DNA of 64,000 bases from G964291335 sp964291335. Lineage in GTDB: Bacteria; Chloroflexota; Dehalococcoidia; Lucifugimonadales; UBA3495. The stretch lies in the NCBI GenBank assembly GCA_964291335.2, contig OZ219748.1:62001-126000 (forward strand), given 5' to 3'. The notes under the pieces were generated by a model. The model saw only the letters and a list, made by a program, of their open reading frames with translations, did no database searches and was not told the origin of the DNA. Positions within the stretch are counted from its first letter, which is position 1, and each line of letters begins with the position of its first letter. This document shows positions 8,383-16,812 of the stretch, in pieces. Both the position numbers and the translations under genes were made by a program.

Positions 8383-8885
8383 ATGACCGGAATCACCCTT
8401 ACCACCGCAATCAAAGGCAGTTTCGGAGACCTCGAATACTACCTGACCACGATGAAAGCCGGGCAGGCAGTGAAAACCCTCAGACCCCTGGGCGAACTCC
8501 AGCCGGAACCCGACCAGGAACGGATCGAATCAATGGTCCAATATCTCCGGCAGGACGAACGATTCCTGAGTCCCCTGATTGTGGCGGTCGCCGGCGAAAA
8601 CCCGGGATTCATTTCCCTGGAAATAGATGAACCGGACCAGATATTCCCCCCCCCCCCCCCCCCAATACCATGGATATGGGCATACTCCGCTTCAACCCAA
8701 CCACCGAACTGTTCCTACTCACCGGACATAACCGACTGGAATCGGTGCGACAAACCATCGAATCCGGCAGCCGGGACCTGAAAAACGACGACCTGATCCT
8801 GGTACTGGTACGGCATGATGAATCCCCGGAGGGACAGGAAAGAACAAAGCGATTATTCGACGACCTGAACCCGGCAAATCACTAA
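8383..8885 (+). pseudogene. DGQHR (DndB-like) protein fragment, split at a poly-C run
   Basis: A strong AAGGAGAACCGA site precedes ATG at 8383. The first 90 residues resemble the N-terminus of DGQHR-domain proteins (LEYYLTTMKAGQ, then QERIESMVQYLRQDERFLSP and LIVAVAG). The continuation is in another frame from about 8664: LFLLTGHNRLESV, where the family motif DGQHRxxA reads TGHNR, then LILVLV and RTKRLFDDLN. An 18-C run at 8646-8663 separates the halves; 16 or 19 C would join them. The reading then stops after about 165 residues, whereas family members usually run past 300, so the 3' half is lost. DndB-type proteins regulate DNA phosphorothioation clusters; no dnd genes are seen here. Altered motif plus truncation make this a likely relic. 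Confidence 0.6.
8646..8663 (+). repeat. Poly-C run, 18 bases, inside the DGQHR-like frame
   Basis: Eighteen consecutive C encode a run of prolines and separate two frames of one protein. With 19 or 16 C the downstream frame becomes continuous (…PPP-NTMDMG). This is the classical layout of a slipped-strand ON/OFF switch, although homopolymer miscounting would give the same picture. Confidence 0.85.
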
Positions 8886-9802
8886 TCCACGCGTTCCACC
8901 ACGACCGGGCCAATCCACGGCCCGGGCAGCAGATACTCAATCTCATCCCCGCCGGGGTAGCGGTCTCCCAGCGAAACCACCTGCAGTTCCATCACTCCGG
9001 CAATCACATAAACCTGCAGTTCTCCGCCGGAACTTCGGCGGATACGGCTCCACAGGTTAATCACCGGCCCCGGGGCATCCCGCAATTCCCAGCCCAGCCT
9101 TCCGGTCAATTCCTCAATCATCTCCGGCACCGGATCGCCCAGCAGGGGCAATACCCGGGCGCCGGCAAAAGCCAGTTCCCGGCTGAGCTGGGGGTAAATG
9201 CTCTCATCGGCAAAATGAGGCACCCCGTCAGGGTAATCCTCATAGTAGAATAATCCCCGGTGAGTGTGATTCCGCCGTACGGAACGCTCGGTCCAGTCCC
9301 CGCCGCTGGCCCGGAAAAAATCAATTCCGGCGTCGGGATCAAACCAGTTCTCCCCTACTGCGTTCGGCAAGGGGATGCCGTCAGGATGCGCCAGCACCCG
9401 GGCCACGACGGCATCCGCCCTGGCGTCCACTTCCGCCACTTCCGCCGAGCCTTCAACCACCACTCCGTCATCCGGAGAATCGACCGATTCGGGAACCCTA
9501 GTGGGAATGGAATCAATCAGCGCGGCGTGCTCCGCCCGCAGCCGCTGCAATTCCTGCCGCTCGGCCAGCGCCAGCACCGAATTGCCTCCGGAACCGGGGC
9601 CGAATTCGTCCACCAGAGAAAATACGGGAGTTTCCGGCGGAACCGTAACCGCCGGCCGCCGGGGAGCCGGCCCAGGCGGCGCATTGGAACCCAGGTTAAA
9701 ATAGTCCAGCACGGCGCCGCAGCCGGCGGCCGAAAACAGCAGCAGGGAAACCCCCGGCCATAAAAGAAAAGCCGCCCTGAAGCGGCCTCCGGCAAGAATC
9801 AT
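8882..9802 (-). CDS. Putative lipoprotein, 306 aa (operon gene 4)
   Basis: The frame opens further upstream, but ATG at 9802 has a G-rich site and is followed by a lipoprotein signal peptide ending in LLLFSAAGC (Cys near residue 28). The mature part starts with a Pro-rich spacer, then a helical acidic region (ALAERQELQRLRAEHAAL) and a globular C-terminal domain of about 170 residues with Trp/Tyr-rich strands (GLFYYEDYPDGVPHFADES). The lipobox is nearly identical to that of the first gene of this operon. It lies 16 bases after the preceding gene. No family recognised. Anchoring on the outer face of the cytoplasmic membrane is inferred. Confidence 0.6.
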   Translation of the reverse strand: MILAGGRFRAAFLLWPGVSLLLFSAAGCGAVLDYFNLGSNAPPGPAPRRPAVTVPPETPVFSLVDEFGPGSGGNSVLALAERQELQRLRAEHAALIDSIPTRVPESVDSPDDGVVVEGSAEVAEVDARADAVVARVLAHPDGIPLPNAVGENWFDPDAGIDFFRASGGDWTERSVRRNHTHRGLFYYEDYPDGVPHFADESIYPQLSRELAFAGARVLPLLGDPVPEMIEELTGRLGWELRDAPGPVINLWSRIRRSSGGELQVYVIAGVMELQVVSLGDRYPGGDEIEYLLPGPWIGPVVVERVD

Positions 9803-9818
9803 CTTCACCCCCCCGGAT

Positions 9819-10886
9819 TTACCAATCAAAACGGGTATCGATCGGATTGCCCTGCCGCCGGGACTCCACCGACAACCGTTCCACTGCGGCATCCAGCTTC
9901 CGGACTTCCGGCAGCAGATCCTCCAGCCGGAAGACGACTTCCTGCTCCAGCCCAGACTCATCCCGTTCCCGGCTGTTCATCCCGTCAAGCAGCGCCAGAA
10001 CAAGCCCAATGCGCCGTATCCGGTCATAAACCGTTCCCACCTGCCGCCAGGAATCACTGAGCAAATCCGATACCGGAGCGCCCGGACACCCCAGGGTAAT
10101 TCCCTCGTTCATTGCCGCGTCCAGTTCAACGTCACAGACCCACTCCCCGGGAATCAGCGCCCATTGCCGGTACCTGACCAGGGGATACCGCTCTGAAAAA
10201 CCGGCCAGCGGGTAAAGGGCCCGCTCCCCTACTCCGGGCCGCCAAGGGTCGAAATCGACCTGGGCCAGAACGTCCAGGGAATAACTCAATGCGGAAAGAG
10301 CGTAGTTCAATTCCCGACTCTGCTTGTCAGCCCAGCGAACCCGGGTGAAACCGACATCCGGCTGAACCGCGGTCCGCTCCGTCTGATCCGGCCACCATAG
10401 CCCCAACCCTTGGGGACCGGGCCGCCACATTACGTCCCGGAACCCGGACCATTCGGCGTACTCAGGGCTGTCAAAAGCCATTTCCACCGGCGTCATTTCC
10501 CGGATTTGGGAAGTTCCTTTTACTTCGATAACGGGCAGTCCGCCGGCGCCCATTCCCATCGGCCGGCCGAACCGGCTGGCCCGGACATACTCCACCGCGG
10601 TCAGATTCCGACCCGGCACCAACTCCAGGGGAACATCCGCCCCGGCAACCGGAACTTCCGGGGTCGAACCCGGCAACCAGCGTCCGGCAAAGGAACCGTC
10701 CAGCGCGAGGTAAATCCCGATACCGACAAAGAGGCCGAGCGCGACAAAAAGGCCCCGGCGACCCCGGAACCAGCTGACCGGCCAGTACCAGCGGAACCGG
10801 TTGCGGGCCGCCCGACGCCTGCGTTCATCATCCAGAATATCCTTTGCCGGCCGAACCGGTTCACCCTGCCAGACCCGGCGCATCAT
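9819..10886 (-). CDS. Single-pass membrane protein, 355 aa (operon gene 3)
   Basis: The start overlaps the stop of the preceding gene as ATGA, implying translational coupling. The first 45 residues are basic and cytoplasmic (DDERRRRAARNRFRW), then one membrane helix at about 48-64 (LFVALGLFVGIGIYLAL), then about 290 exterior residues. The exterior part has Trp-rich stretches (GLGLWWPDQTE), two Cys (WVCDVELD, LGCPGAP) that could pair, and a C-terminal amphipathic helical segment (FRLEDLLPEVRKLDAAVERL). No enzyme motif is visible and no family recognised. Its position between two other surface proteins suggests a membrane complex. Confidence 0.6.
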   Translation of the reverse strand: MMRRVWQGEPVRPAKDILDDERRRRAARNRFRWYWPVSWFRGRRGLFVALGLFVGIGIYLALDGSFAGRWLPGSTPEVPVAGADVPLELVPGRNLTAVEYVRASRFGRPMGMGAGGLPVIEVKGTSQIREMTPVEMAFDSPEYAEWSGFRDVMWRPGPQGLGLWWPDQTERTAVQPDVGFTRVRWADKQSRELNYALSALSYSLDVLAQVDFDPWRPGVGERALYPLAGFSERYPLVRYRQWALIPGEWVCDVELDAAMNEGITLGCPGAPVSDLLSDSWRQVGTVYDRIRRIGLVLALLDGMNSRERDESGLEQEVVFRLEDLLPEVRKLDAAVERLSVESRRQGNPIDTRFDW

Positions 10887-11716
10887 GGCGCCCGACTCCG
10901 GAAGAGTTCCCCGCAGATGGAACAGCCGTAGCTCGCCATTATTCCCTCATAAACCCGGGTATGCTCAATAATCTGCCGGGAAGCCCGGTCCAGGTCGTTA
11001 ATCATCAGTTCCCGCACCTGCAGCGGATCGACCACCACCCCTTCCTCATCCCCGCCAAGTTCCCGACGGGCCTCCTCATACTTGGTTTCCAACTCCGCCA
11101 GCAGGGCCATGGCATCCCTAAGTTCGGCAAACCCCTGCTCCACCTGATCCAGGTACTCCTGAACCACCGGATCAACATTTCCGTAATTGCCGGAGCGGGA
11201 ACCGGCCCGCTCCCGGAAGGCGACCATAATCGCCAGCCGATTGCTGACCAGATCCTCCGACCAATCCAGGGTAGAGACAGCAGCGATTTCCTCCAGTTCC
11301 AGCCAGATCCGGATATAGGTCCACATCCGGGGGCCAGCCTCCTCCAGCGCTTCCAGGTCCGCCGGAGCCAGGTAGGGGTTTCGATTACCGTACTCCTCCT
11401 CCAGTGGATTCCGCTCAAAAACCAGCGGCTGACTGCGCTGGGCCTCATCCCGCTCGGAAATTAAAGTAGCCGGAATATCGGGAGTAGGAACGTCAGTGGG
11501 CGTAGGCTGCAGGGCGGTCAGCGTCGCTTCCACCCGCTGCGCCACTTCAGCCTGGGGATCAACCGGGGGCGCCCCGGCCAGATCAGAACCGTCCCCCGGG
11601 CCGCCCCGGAGAAAAAGAAACCAGATCACCCCGATAACAACACCGACCAGGAGCAATCCGGCAGCGCCGCTGAGGACCCGCCGCTTAAACCCGACGCCTT
11701 TGAGCAGGTTTTTCAT
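10883..11716 (-). CDS. Single-pass membrane protein with CxxC tail, 277 aa (operon gene 2)
   Basis: The start overlaps the stop of the first operon gene as ATGA. A membrane helix spans about residues 15-36 (AAGLLLVGVVIGVIWFLFL), followed by a PTPTDVPTPD linker typical of exported Chloroflexota proteins and a long helical exterior region rich in Glu and Leu (residues 100-260, for example AELRDAMALLAELETKYEEA, likely coiled coil). The last 16 residues contain CSIC, a possible metal-binding or redox pair at the very C-terminus. No family recognised. Confidence 0.6.
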   Translation of the reverse strand: MKNLLKGVGFKRRVLSGAAGLLLVGVVIGVIWFLFLRGGPGDGSDLAGAPPVDPQAEVAQRVEATLTALQPTPTDVPTPDIPATLISERDEAQRSQPLVFERNPLEEEYGNRNPYLAPADLEALEEAGPRMWTYIRIWLELEEIAAVSTLDWSEDLVSNRLAIMVAFRERAGSRSGNYGNVDPVVQEYLDQVEQGFAELRDAMALLAELETKYEEARRELGGDEEGVVVDPLQVRELMINDLDRASRQIIEHTRVYEGIMASYGCSICGELFRSRAP

Positions 11717-12360
11717 CGCAAGCTCATCTGCCCAACCACCGACTCCAGGGACGAACCGACCGCATCGGAGGCGGACTGGGCTTCATTAAGATAGAGACGG
11801 GATTCCCGCCTGAGGCGCTCAAACCGCTCGAGTTCCGCCCCGCGCAGATTGCGCATCGAACGACCCGACGGGCCAATCAGTATTGCCGCGGAGAGAATCC
11901 GGTCAGAACCGACGCTGCTCAGCTGAATTACCTGCAGCAGGTCGATAAAAGTATTGTCATACTCGGACCGGAGATTTTCCGGCAGCCGGAAGGCGGCAAC
12001 CCGCCGGTAGAGAGTTTCCGCTTCCTCGGTAACTGCATGGACTTCAATAACCCATTCCAGACCATAATCATCCCCCTCGCCGGAGCCAACCAGATTGACC
12101 AGATCCCGGTTCATCCCGTCAACGGATTCATACAGCAACTGCAATTCATAGATCGTACTGACGAACTGCATTACATCCGGATTCATGCTCAAAGCCAATC
12201 CGATGACTTCCTCCAGAACCGGCGTGGGGGGGTCCGGTTCGAACTCAATCAGTCCAATTTCTCCGTTGCTGCCGCCGCCCAACCCAACGGCGCTGCAGCC
12301 GGCGGCGCTGAACAGAAAAAGAGAAAGGAGCAACGGCCATACCAGGAATTTCTTGAACAT
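11713..12360 (-). CDS. Putative lipoprotein, 215 aa (operon gene 1)
   Basis: ATG at 12360 follows GGAGGGCATTGG. Residues 1-22 are a lipoprotein signal peptide (WPLLLSLFLFSAAGC). The mature part is a helical protein of about 190 residues: LEEVIGLALSMNPDVMQFV, a Tyr/Leu-rich segment, then a Ser/Ala-rich C-terminus. It heads a leftward operon of four genes with ATGA overlaps. The intergenic region to the divergent 12504 gene contains a weak promoter candidate. No family recognised; all four products are predicted to sit at or outside the membrane. Confidence 0.6.
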   Translation of the reverse strand: MFKKFLVWPLLLSLFLFSAAGCSAVGLGGGSNGEIGLIEFEPDPPTPVLEEVIGLALSMNPDVMQFVSTIYELQLLYESVDGMNRDLVNLVGSGEGDDYGLEWVIEVHAVTEEAETLYRRVAAFRLPENLRSEYDNTFIDLLQVIQLSSVGSDRILSAAILIGPSGRSMRNLRGAELERFERLRRESRLYLNEAQSASDAVGSSLESVVGQMSLR

Positions 12361-12503
12361 CCAATGCCCTCCTGCCGATAAAACCCTAACAAAGTTTCCA
12401 ACACAATCCTTTATACCTTTCCCCTATACCTTTCCCCGATCCCCGACCGAAAAATCACCTGCTAATATGTCTGATACCCTGACCAAACGAAGGAGAACAA
12501 AAA
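12361..12503. promoter_or_regulatory. Divergent intergenic region with a 13-bp tandem repeat
   Basis: This 143-base spacer separates the leftward four-gene operon from the rightward gene at 12504. It holds two perfect copies of TATACCTTTCCCC in tandem (12412-12424 and 12425-12437), a possible operator. A leftward promoter could be TTGTGT, 17 bases, TTTTAT. The spacer is much more AT-rich than its surroundings, as expected for a control region. Promoter calls are by eye. Confidence 0.45.
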
Positions 12504-13514
12504 ATGATTAGCTTGAGCCGCATCAAAGACAACGACATGGACCAGCTGATTCGCGCCGAGGTCTATAAAATGGACCGCCAACGGCAGGAACTCACCCGAT
12601 TGATTATCGACTACGCCCCCGATGGATACGATTGGCTCCGATCAACCCTGAGCGCGGTCAAAGACCTCATTACTCTGGACCGGAGGCATAACCCGAAAGA
12701 GATCAACCTCAGCCTGGAAAAGCTGAGACGGCTCCGGATCAAGCTGGACCGGAACCAGTCCAGGATGGTCGTCAACACCCCGAAGGAACTGCAGGGCCAG
12801 GTAAACTACCACCTGGCCACCATAGCCCGCTCGGTGGAACAGATCCTTAACCTGACCGACACCACGGCCTACCCCTACGAGGATTCGGAAACGCACCTGC
12901 AGCGTATCTGCGGCAACCTGACCGAACCCACAAAGAACTTCCGGATGCTGGTTAGTGACCGCAGCCCGAAAGCTCAGTTCAAGCATCTCCGGGAATTCAT
13001 GGTGGAAATGCAGCCCGATCCGGCCCTGAGAGATCTGACCCTGGCAGAAATCTACGCGGTCGACGAAGACTCGGAGACCATCCAAACGGAACGCCCGGAA
13101 CTGTACAACGCCGCCCAGGACCTCAAGCACTACATCTTCATCGGAGTATTCCCGCCCTACGAGGACATTCCCGAATGGATCCGGCAGTCAACCCCCCGGG
13201 CCATGCGCCCGATAACGCCCATTCCGGCCACCGAGCAGGAATTGACGATGAACGAGAAACTGGAAAACCTGGGGAAATTCCTGAAGCAGCTGCAGCAGAC
13301 CCCAAAAATCAGGGAAATGTCCCTGAACGAGATCTACCGGACCGAAGCGGCCCCGAAGCGGCCCCGAGGAGGAAACCCTGATACAGAAGAAACGCCGACA
13401 GAGGATGGTCCTGATGGACATGAACCAGATTCCCAGGATCGACGAGTTGCTCCCCAAAATCCGGCGCACCCCAATCAAAGACATAGAATTCTGACCGGAG
13501 TTGCCAACCATTGA
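12504..13514 (+). CDS. Helical repeat protein of unknown function, C-terminus probably frameshifted
   Basis: ATG at 12504 follows AAGGAGAACAAAAA. The 336-residue translation is hydrophilic and helical with no signal peptide. Related segments recur: HLREFMVEMQPDPALRDLTL-AEIY, NLGKFLKQLQQTPKIREMSL-NEIY, and in another frame MNQIPRIDELLPKIRRTPI-KDIEF. The third copy is reached only by a frame change after two tandem 11-base units at 13342-13363; it then ends at a stop at 13494, just before the next gene. So the native protein probably ends at 13494 and the annotated last 55 residues (Pro/Asp/His-rich) are frameshift product. Family not recognised. Confidence 0.55.
   Translation: MISLSRIKDNDMDQLIRAEVYKMDRQRQELTRLIIDYAPDGYDWLRSTLSAVKDLITLDRRHNPKEINLSLEKLRRLRIKLDRNQSRMVVNTPKELQGQVNYHLATIARSVEQILNLTDTTAYPYEDSETHLQRICGNLTEPTKNFRMLVSDRSPKAQFKHLREFMVEMQPDPALRDLTLAEIYAVDEDSETIQTERPELYNAAQDLKHYIFIGVFPPYEDIPEWIRQSTPRAMRPITPIPATEQELTMNEKLENLGKFLKQLQQTPKIREMSLNEIYRTEAAPKRPRGGNPDTEETPTEDGPDGHEPDSQDRRVAPQNPAHPNQRHRILTGVANH
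13342..13363 (+). repeat. Tandem 11-bp duplication at the frameshift point
   Basis: Two copies of CCGAAGCGGCC abut each other. Because 11 is not a multiple of three, changes in copy number shift the frame of the 12504 gene; three copies would connect the upstream frame with the more plausible C-terminus ending at 13494, as would loss of one base. Confidence 0.75.
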
Positions 13515-14655
13515 AGCAGTCCAGCAAACTCCGCCGGCTTCTGCCGACCGCATTAAGCGCGATTCTACTCGGGATAACCGTCGGCTGCGGCAGCGGCACA
13601 CCGACGCCCAATCCGGCGGCGGCGCTCAACACCCCCACCCCGGATCCTACGGTGGAATCGGAGATCCGGACCAGAGTAGCTCAGGAAGTCCAACTCGGTC
13701 TGGAACTGCTGCAGGAACTGGAAGAAACGGAGGAAACGGAAAACAACAGCGCCGATACCGCCCCGGAACCGACGGCGACCGCCGTCCCGGACACGCCGAC
13801 GCCGGAACCGACGGCGACGGCTACGCCCTTTCCGACTCCGCCCATTCCACCGGGGCAGGAAACCCGGATCCAGACCTGGGCCTGCGAAGCGCTGGAACCG
13901 GAACCCCCAAATCGCCTCTGGCCTGCCAATCCATCGGCTACCCGGACCTGGCCCGCGTCCGACAGCTGAACATCCGCCGCAATTTCCTGGGAAGCCATCA
14001 TTTTGACGGCATGCTGAATCTGGATTGCCTGTCGGTGCATGCCCTGCAGCAGCCGATTCAGCCGGGCAGTCTGGTCAACCTGCCCAACCTGACTCGACTG
14101 GACCTGAAAACCAACCTGACCCGGGAACCCACCTATGCCCGGCAGGACTATCTGCTGATTCCTCCCGGATCCTTTCTGGGACTGGACAAACTCCGAACCC
14201 TCAGGATTACGGCACAGGACAACTGGTCCGGCCTGATTGTGGAAAACAACACTCTGGAAGGCCTCCCGGCGCTGGAAACCCTGCAGTTGAACTACCTGCA
14301 GCGGATCGACCCGAAAGCGCTGGAGCGGACTCCCCGAATAAAAAACGTTTACCTGTTCCGAAAGAGCGAACCCGGTCAACCGGACCAGGAAATACCAACC
14401 CACCTCTTCGCCCAGCTGCCGGAACTGGAATCGGTCCAACTCCGGGGCTACCGCTGGCCGTTGATTCTAACCCTGAACAACCACGAGAAAGCCTGCAACG
14501 CCCGCAGCTGGAAGGCGCAAAGCGCCGGCAACCCCGACCTGCCGCCCCAATCCCCCTTCAGAGTGAAACTGATTGGACAGGAAGATTCCAACATCGACCT
14601 GGAAACGATTGACAACTGTCCGGAGCCGGAACCGGAAGCAACCGCCATTCCCTGA
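13511..14655 (+). pseudogene. LRR-like lipoprotein, interrupted by one frameshift
   Basis: TTG at 13511 follows GGAG at 13496. The first frame encodes a lipoprotein signal (LPTALSAILLGITVGC), then a PTPT and Glu-rich linker, and continues into TWACEALEPEPPN. From about 13905 the sensible frame changes, at a CCCCC run, to SPLACQSIGYPDLARVRQL and leucine-rich repeats (LVNLPNLTRLDL, LDKLRTLRI, LPALETLQL, LPELESVQL), ending after a conserved Cys pair and an acidic tail at 14655. Joined, it makes about 380 residues. It resembles the 5897-6949 protein in layout and C-terminal Cys pair, so they are paralogues. One missing C would explain everything; either a recent mutation, phase variation or a base-calling error. 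Confidence 0.65.
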
Positions 14656-14725
14656 ACCGCGGAACGGGGTCCAACACCGCCCCTCCTGATTACGTCAGCC
14701 AATACCGGCAAATGGAGAGACTGCA

Positions 14726-16028
14726 ATGACCCTGTGGATCTATTCCCTCAGTTTTATCCCGATCATCATAATCGCCCTGACCGTCCACGAACTGGGGCAT
14801 CTGCTCACCGCCAGATTCCATCGGGTCAAGACATCCGGCTTTCAGGTGGGCATCGGCCCCACCCTGCTGCGGCGCTACACCGGCCGGACTGTCTGTTCGA
14901 TAAACGCTGCAACGGTCCAACTGAACCAGCGGACGCCGCCGCCCCGGCAGGGAGACATCATATCCGTCTATGTCGAACCGGCAACGGCCCCGACGCCCAG
15001 TATCACGCCAGTGCAATTATCCCTTGTGGAAACAAGATACCCCTGCCCCGGGAGGAATGGGCTGAAGTCAGGAGATTCAATGAATCCCACATGCAGATTA
15101 CCGGCAAAATCACCAGGATCACTAAGGACCGGTTTCAGTTGGCCGACATGGCCTGGAAGCTGAAGCTGATTCCGCTGATGGCCGGAGTAATCGCGCCGGA
15201 AGACCCCAGGGGAAAATCGACAACGCGATCAACAACGCGCCCTAGCTGACCAAGATGACCATCTATCTGGCCGGCATAACGGCAAACATGGTGCTGTTTA
15301 TTCTGGCGCTGCTGGCAGTAGCCTTCTTCCCGGTCAAAACGCCGGAATACCTGCTGACGGTAATGCAGGTAAATCCGGGCAGTCCGGCAGAACAGGCCGG
15401 CATACAGCCGGGATTCCAGATCATTCAGATGAACTACAAGACATTTCCGACCCACCCCCAACTGCGGGAGGCAGCCGACAAGTCCGCCGACAGCGGGGAA
15501 CCGATATATCTGACCCTGCTGCAGAATACCGGAGAACAACAGCGCATCGCAGTAATTCCCGATGCCGCGACCGGGCTGATCGGCATTACCCTGACGCTGA
15601 CCCCATCGGAATACAGCGGACGAACCAGCGGAAACATACTGGACCGGATTAAAAACTTGAGCCTGAGCTATGTCAGAACCACCGCCAGGATGATCCGCGA
15701 AGAGCGAAGAACGTAACCCCGACAGGAGCCGATCCTCAGTGGGCCGGTACTGGCCTCCTACCAGACGGGGCAGTACGTGCAACAGATGGGATTGAGCGTA
15801 TGGCTTTTAATTCTGGCCACAATCAACCTGAGCGCGGCATTGATCAACGCGCTACCCTTCCCGCCATTGGACGGATACCGGATGGTAAAAGACACGATTC
15901 AATCAATGCGGGGCGGCAAGACGCTTATCCGCCGGGTGGAAAACGGGATTGAACTGGCCGGCATGATGACTCTGGGAATAGCGGTCATTTACCTGATCTT
16001 TCGGGATTTAACCTTGTTGACACTGTAG
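14726..16028 (+). pseudogene. Site-2 protease (M50, RseP-like), multiply disrupted
   Basis: Across frames this stretch encodes all landmarks of an M50 intramembrane zinc protease of about 430 residues: the catalytic HELGH in the first membrane helix (VHELGHLLTARF), IPLMAGVIAPED and AGITANMVLFILAL, a PDZ domain (VNPGSPAEQAGIQPGFQI), a GPVLASYQTG segment and the C-terminal NALPFPPLDGYRM, which corresponds to the LDG metal-ligand motif. Lesions seen: a frame change near 14985, another near 15210 at GGGGAAAA, TAG at 15243 and TAA at 15714. Four lesions in one gene favour true decay over isolated errors. Site-2 proteases release membrane-bound regulators; the intact gene may have acted on the neighbouring surface proteins, which is speculation. 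Confidence 0.75.
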
Positions 16029-16040
16029 AGGAAGTAAAGA

Positions 16041-16289
16041 ATGGGCTCAAACCGGACAACCTTCACCATCACATCGGAGATACTGCGCCTGATCCGGCGG
16101 CAGCAGCGCAACCCACTGGCGGCAGCATTGACCCACTACGGGCTGCTGAAGCAGCCGGAAATAACGGGGATCAAGCCCATCGGGACAAGGGAAGAGCGAG
16201 AAAGAAGACTGACCTACCGGCATTCGCCGCCGGTATGCCGATGGCTGCTGACATGGCAGAAGGAAGAAAAAGCCAGCCAATCGAACTGA
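16041..16289 (+). CDS. Small hypothetical ORF, 82 aa
   Basis: ATG follows GAGGAAGTAAAGA, 12 bases after the M50 relic. The product is very basic (many Arg in EILRLIRRQQRN and EERERRLTYR). Its 3' part overlaps, in another frame, sequence that may belong to the decayed PAPS-reductase-like gene, so this may be a fragment rather than a gene. No family recognised. Confidence 0.3.
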   Translation: MGSNRTTFTITSEILRLIRRQQRNPLAAALTHYGLLKQPEITGIKPIGTREERERRLTYRHSPPVCRWLLTWQKEEKASQSN

Positions 16290-16291
16290 TG

Positions 16292-16812
16292 CTGAGTGCA
16301 CCAAGAATTACAAACTGGATCCGATCATCCGGAAATCCCGGGAACTGCTCGGCGCCGAACCCCGGGAAAACCTGCCCGACAGCGCCTGGATCGAAATGTG
16401 GCTGGGCATTACCACCGACGAAATCGCCCGGGTCAAAAGCAGCCTCAACTGGTGGATCGGCCACCGCTACCCCCTGGTGGATAATGTCCCAATGTCCCGG
16501 CAGGATTGCATCGAATGGTTCCAGCAGAACTACCCTGACCGGACTCTCTCCCGCAGCGCCTGCATTGCATGCCCATTCCGCAGCTCAAAGAGATGGCTGG
16601 ACGTGAAAGAATCGGACCCCAAACTCTTTGCCGAAGCGGTAAAACTGGATCGGCAGCTACCAACCGGAAAGCACAATGCCGGAAAGATGTTCCGCAAACA
16701 GGCTTACCTGCACCACTGCCGCATACCGCTGCTGGAAGCGCTGGAAAAAGACCGGAACTCAGTGGAAGCCAACGGCTTCATCAACGAGTGCGAAGGCCAT
16801 TGCGGGATCTGA
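16292..16812 (+). pseudogene. PAPS-reductase-like (adenine nucleotide alpha hydrolase) protein, N-terminal half missing
   Basis: The translation begins without a start at ECTKNYKLDPIIRKSRELLG and continues MWLGITTDEIARVK, then HRYPLVD, SRQDCIEWFQQNYPD, SACIACPFRSSKRW and ends in NECEGHCGI. These are the ordered landmarks of a family common in phages and mobile elements: the CTxxYK segment, the GIxxDE motif, the RxDC helix, the CxxCP zinc pair and a C-terminal Cys pair. The N-terminal half that carries the PP-loop (SGGxDS type) is absent from the frame, and only a doubtful trace (LPAFAAGM near 16215) may remain. Without the PP-loop it cannot activate nucleotides, so it is called a relic. The molecular role of the family is not established. 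Confidence 0.6.
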
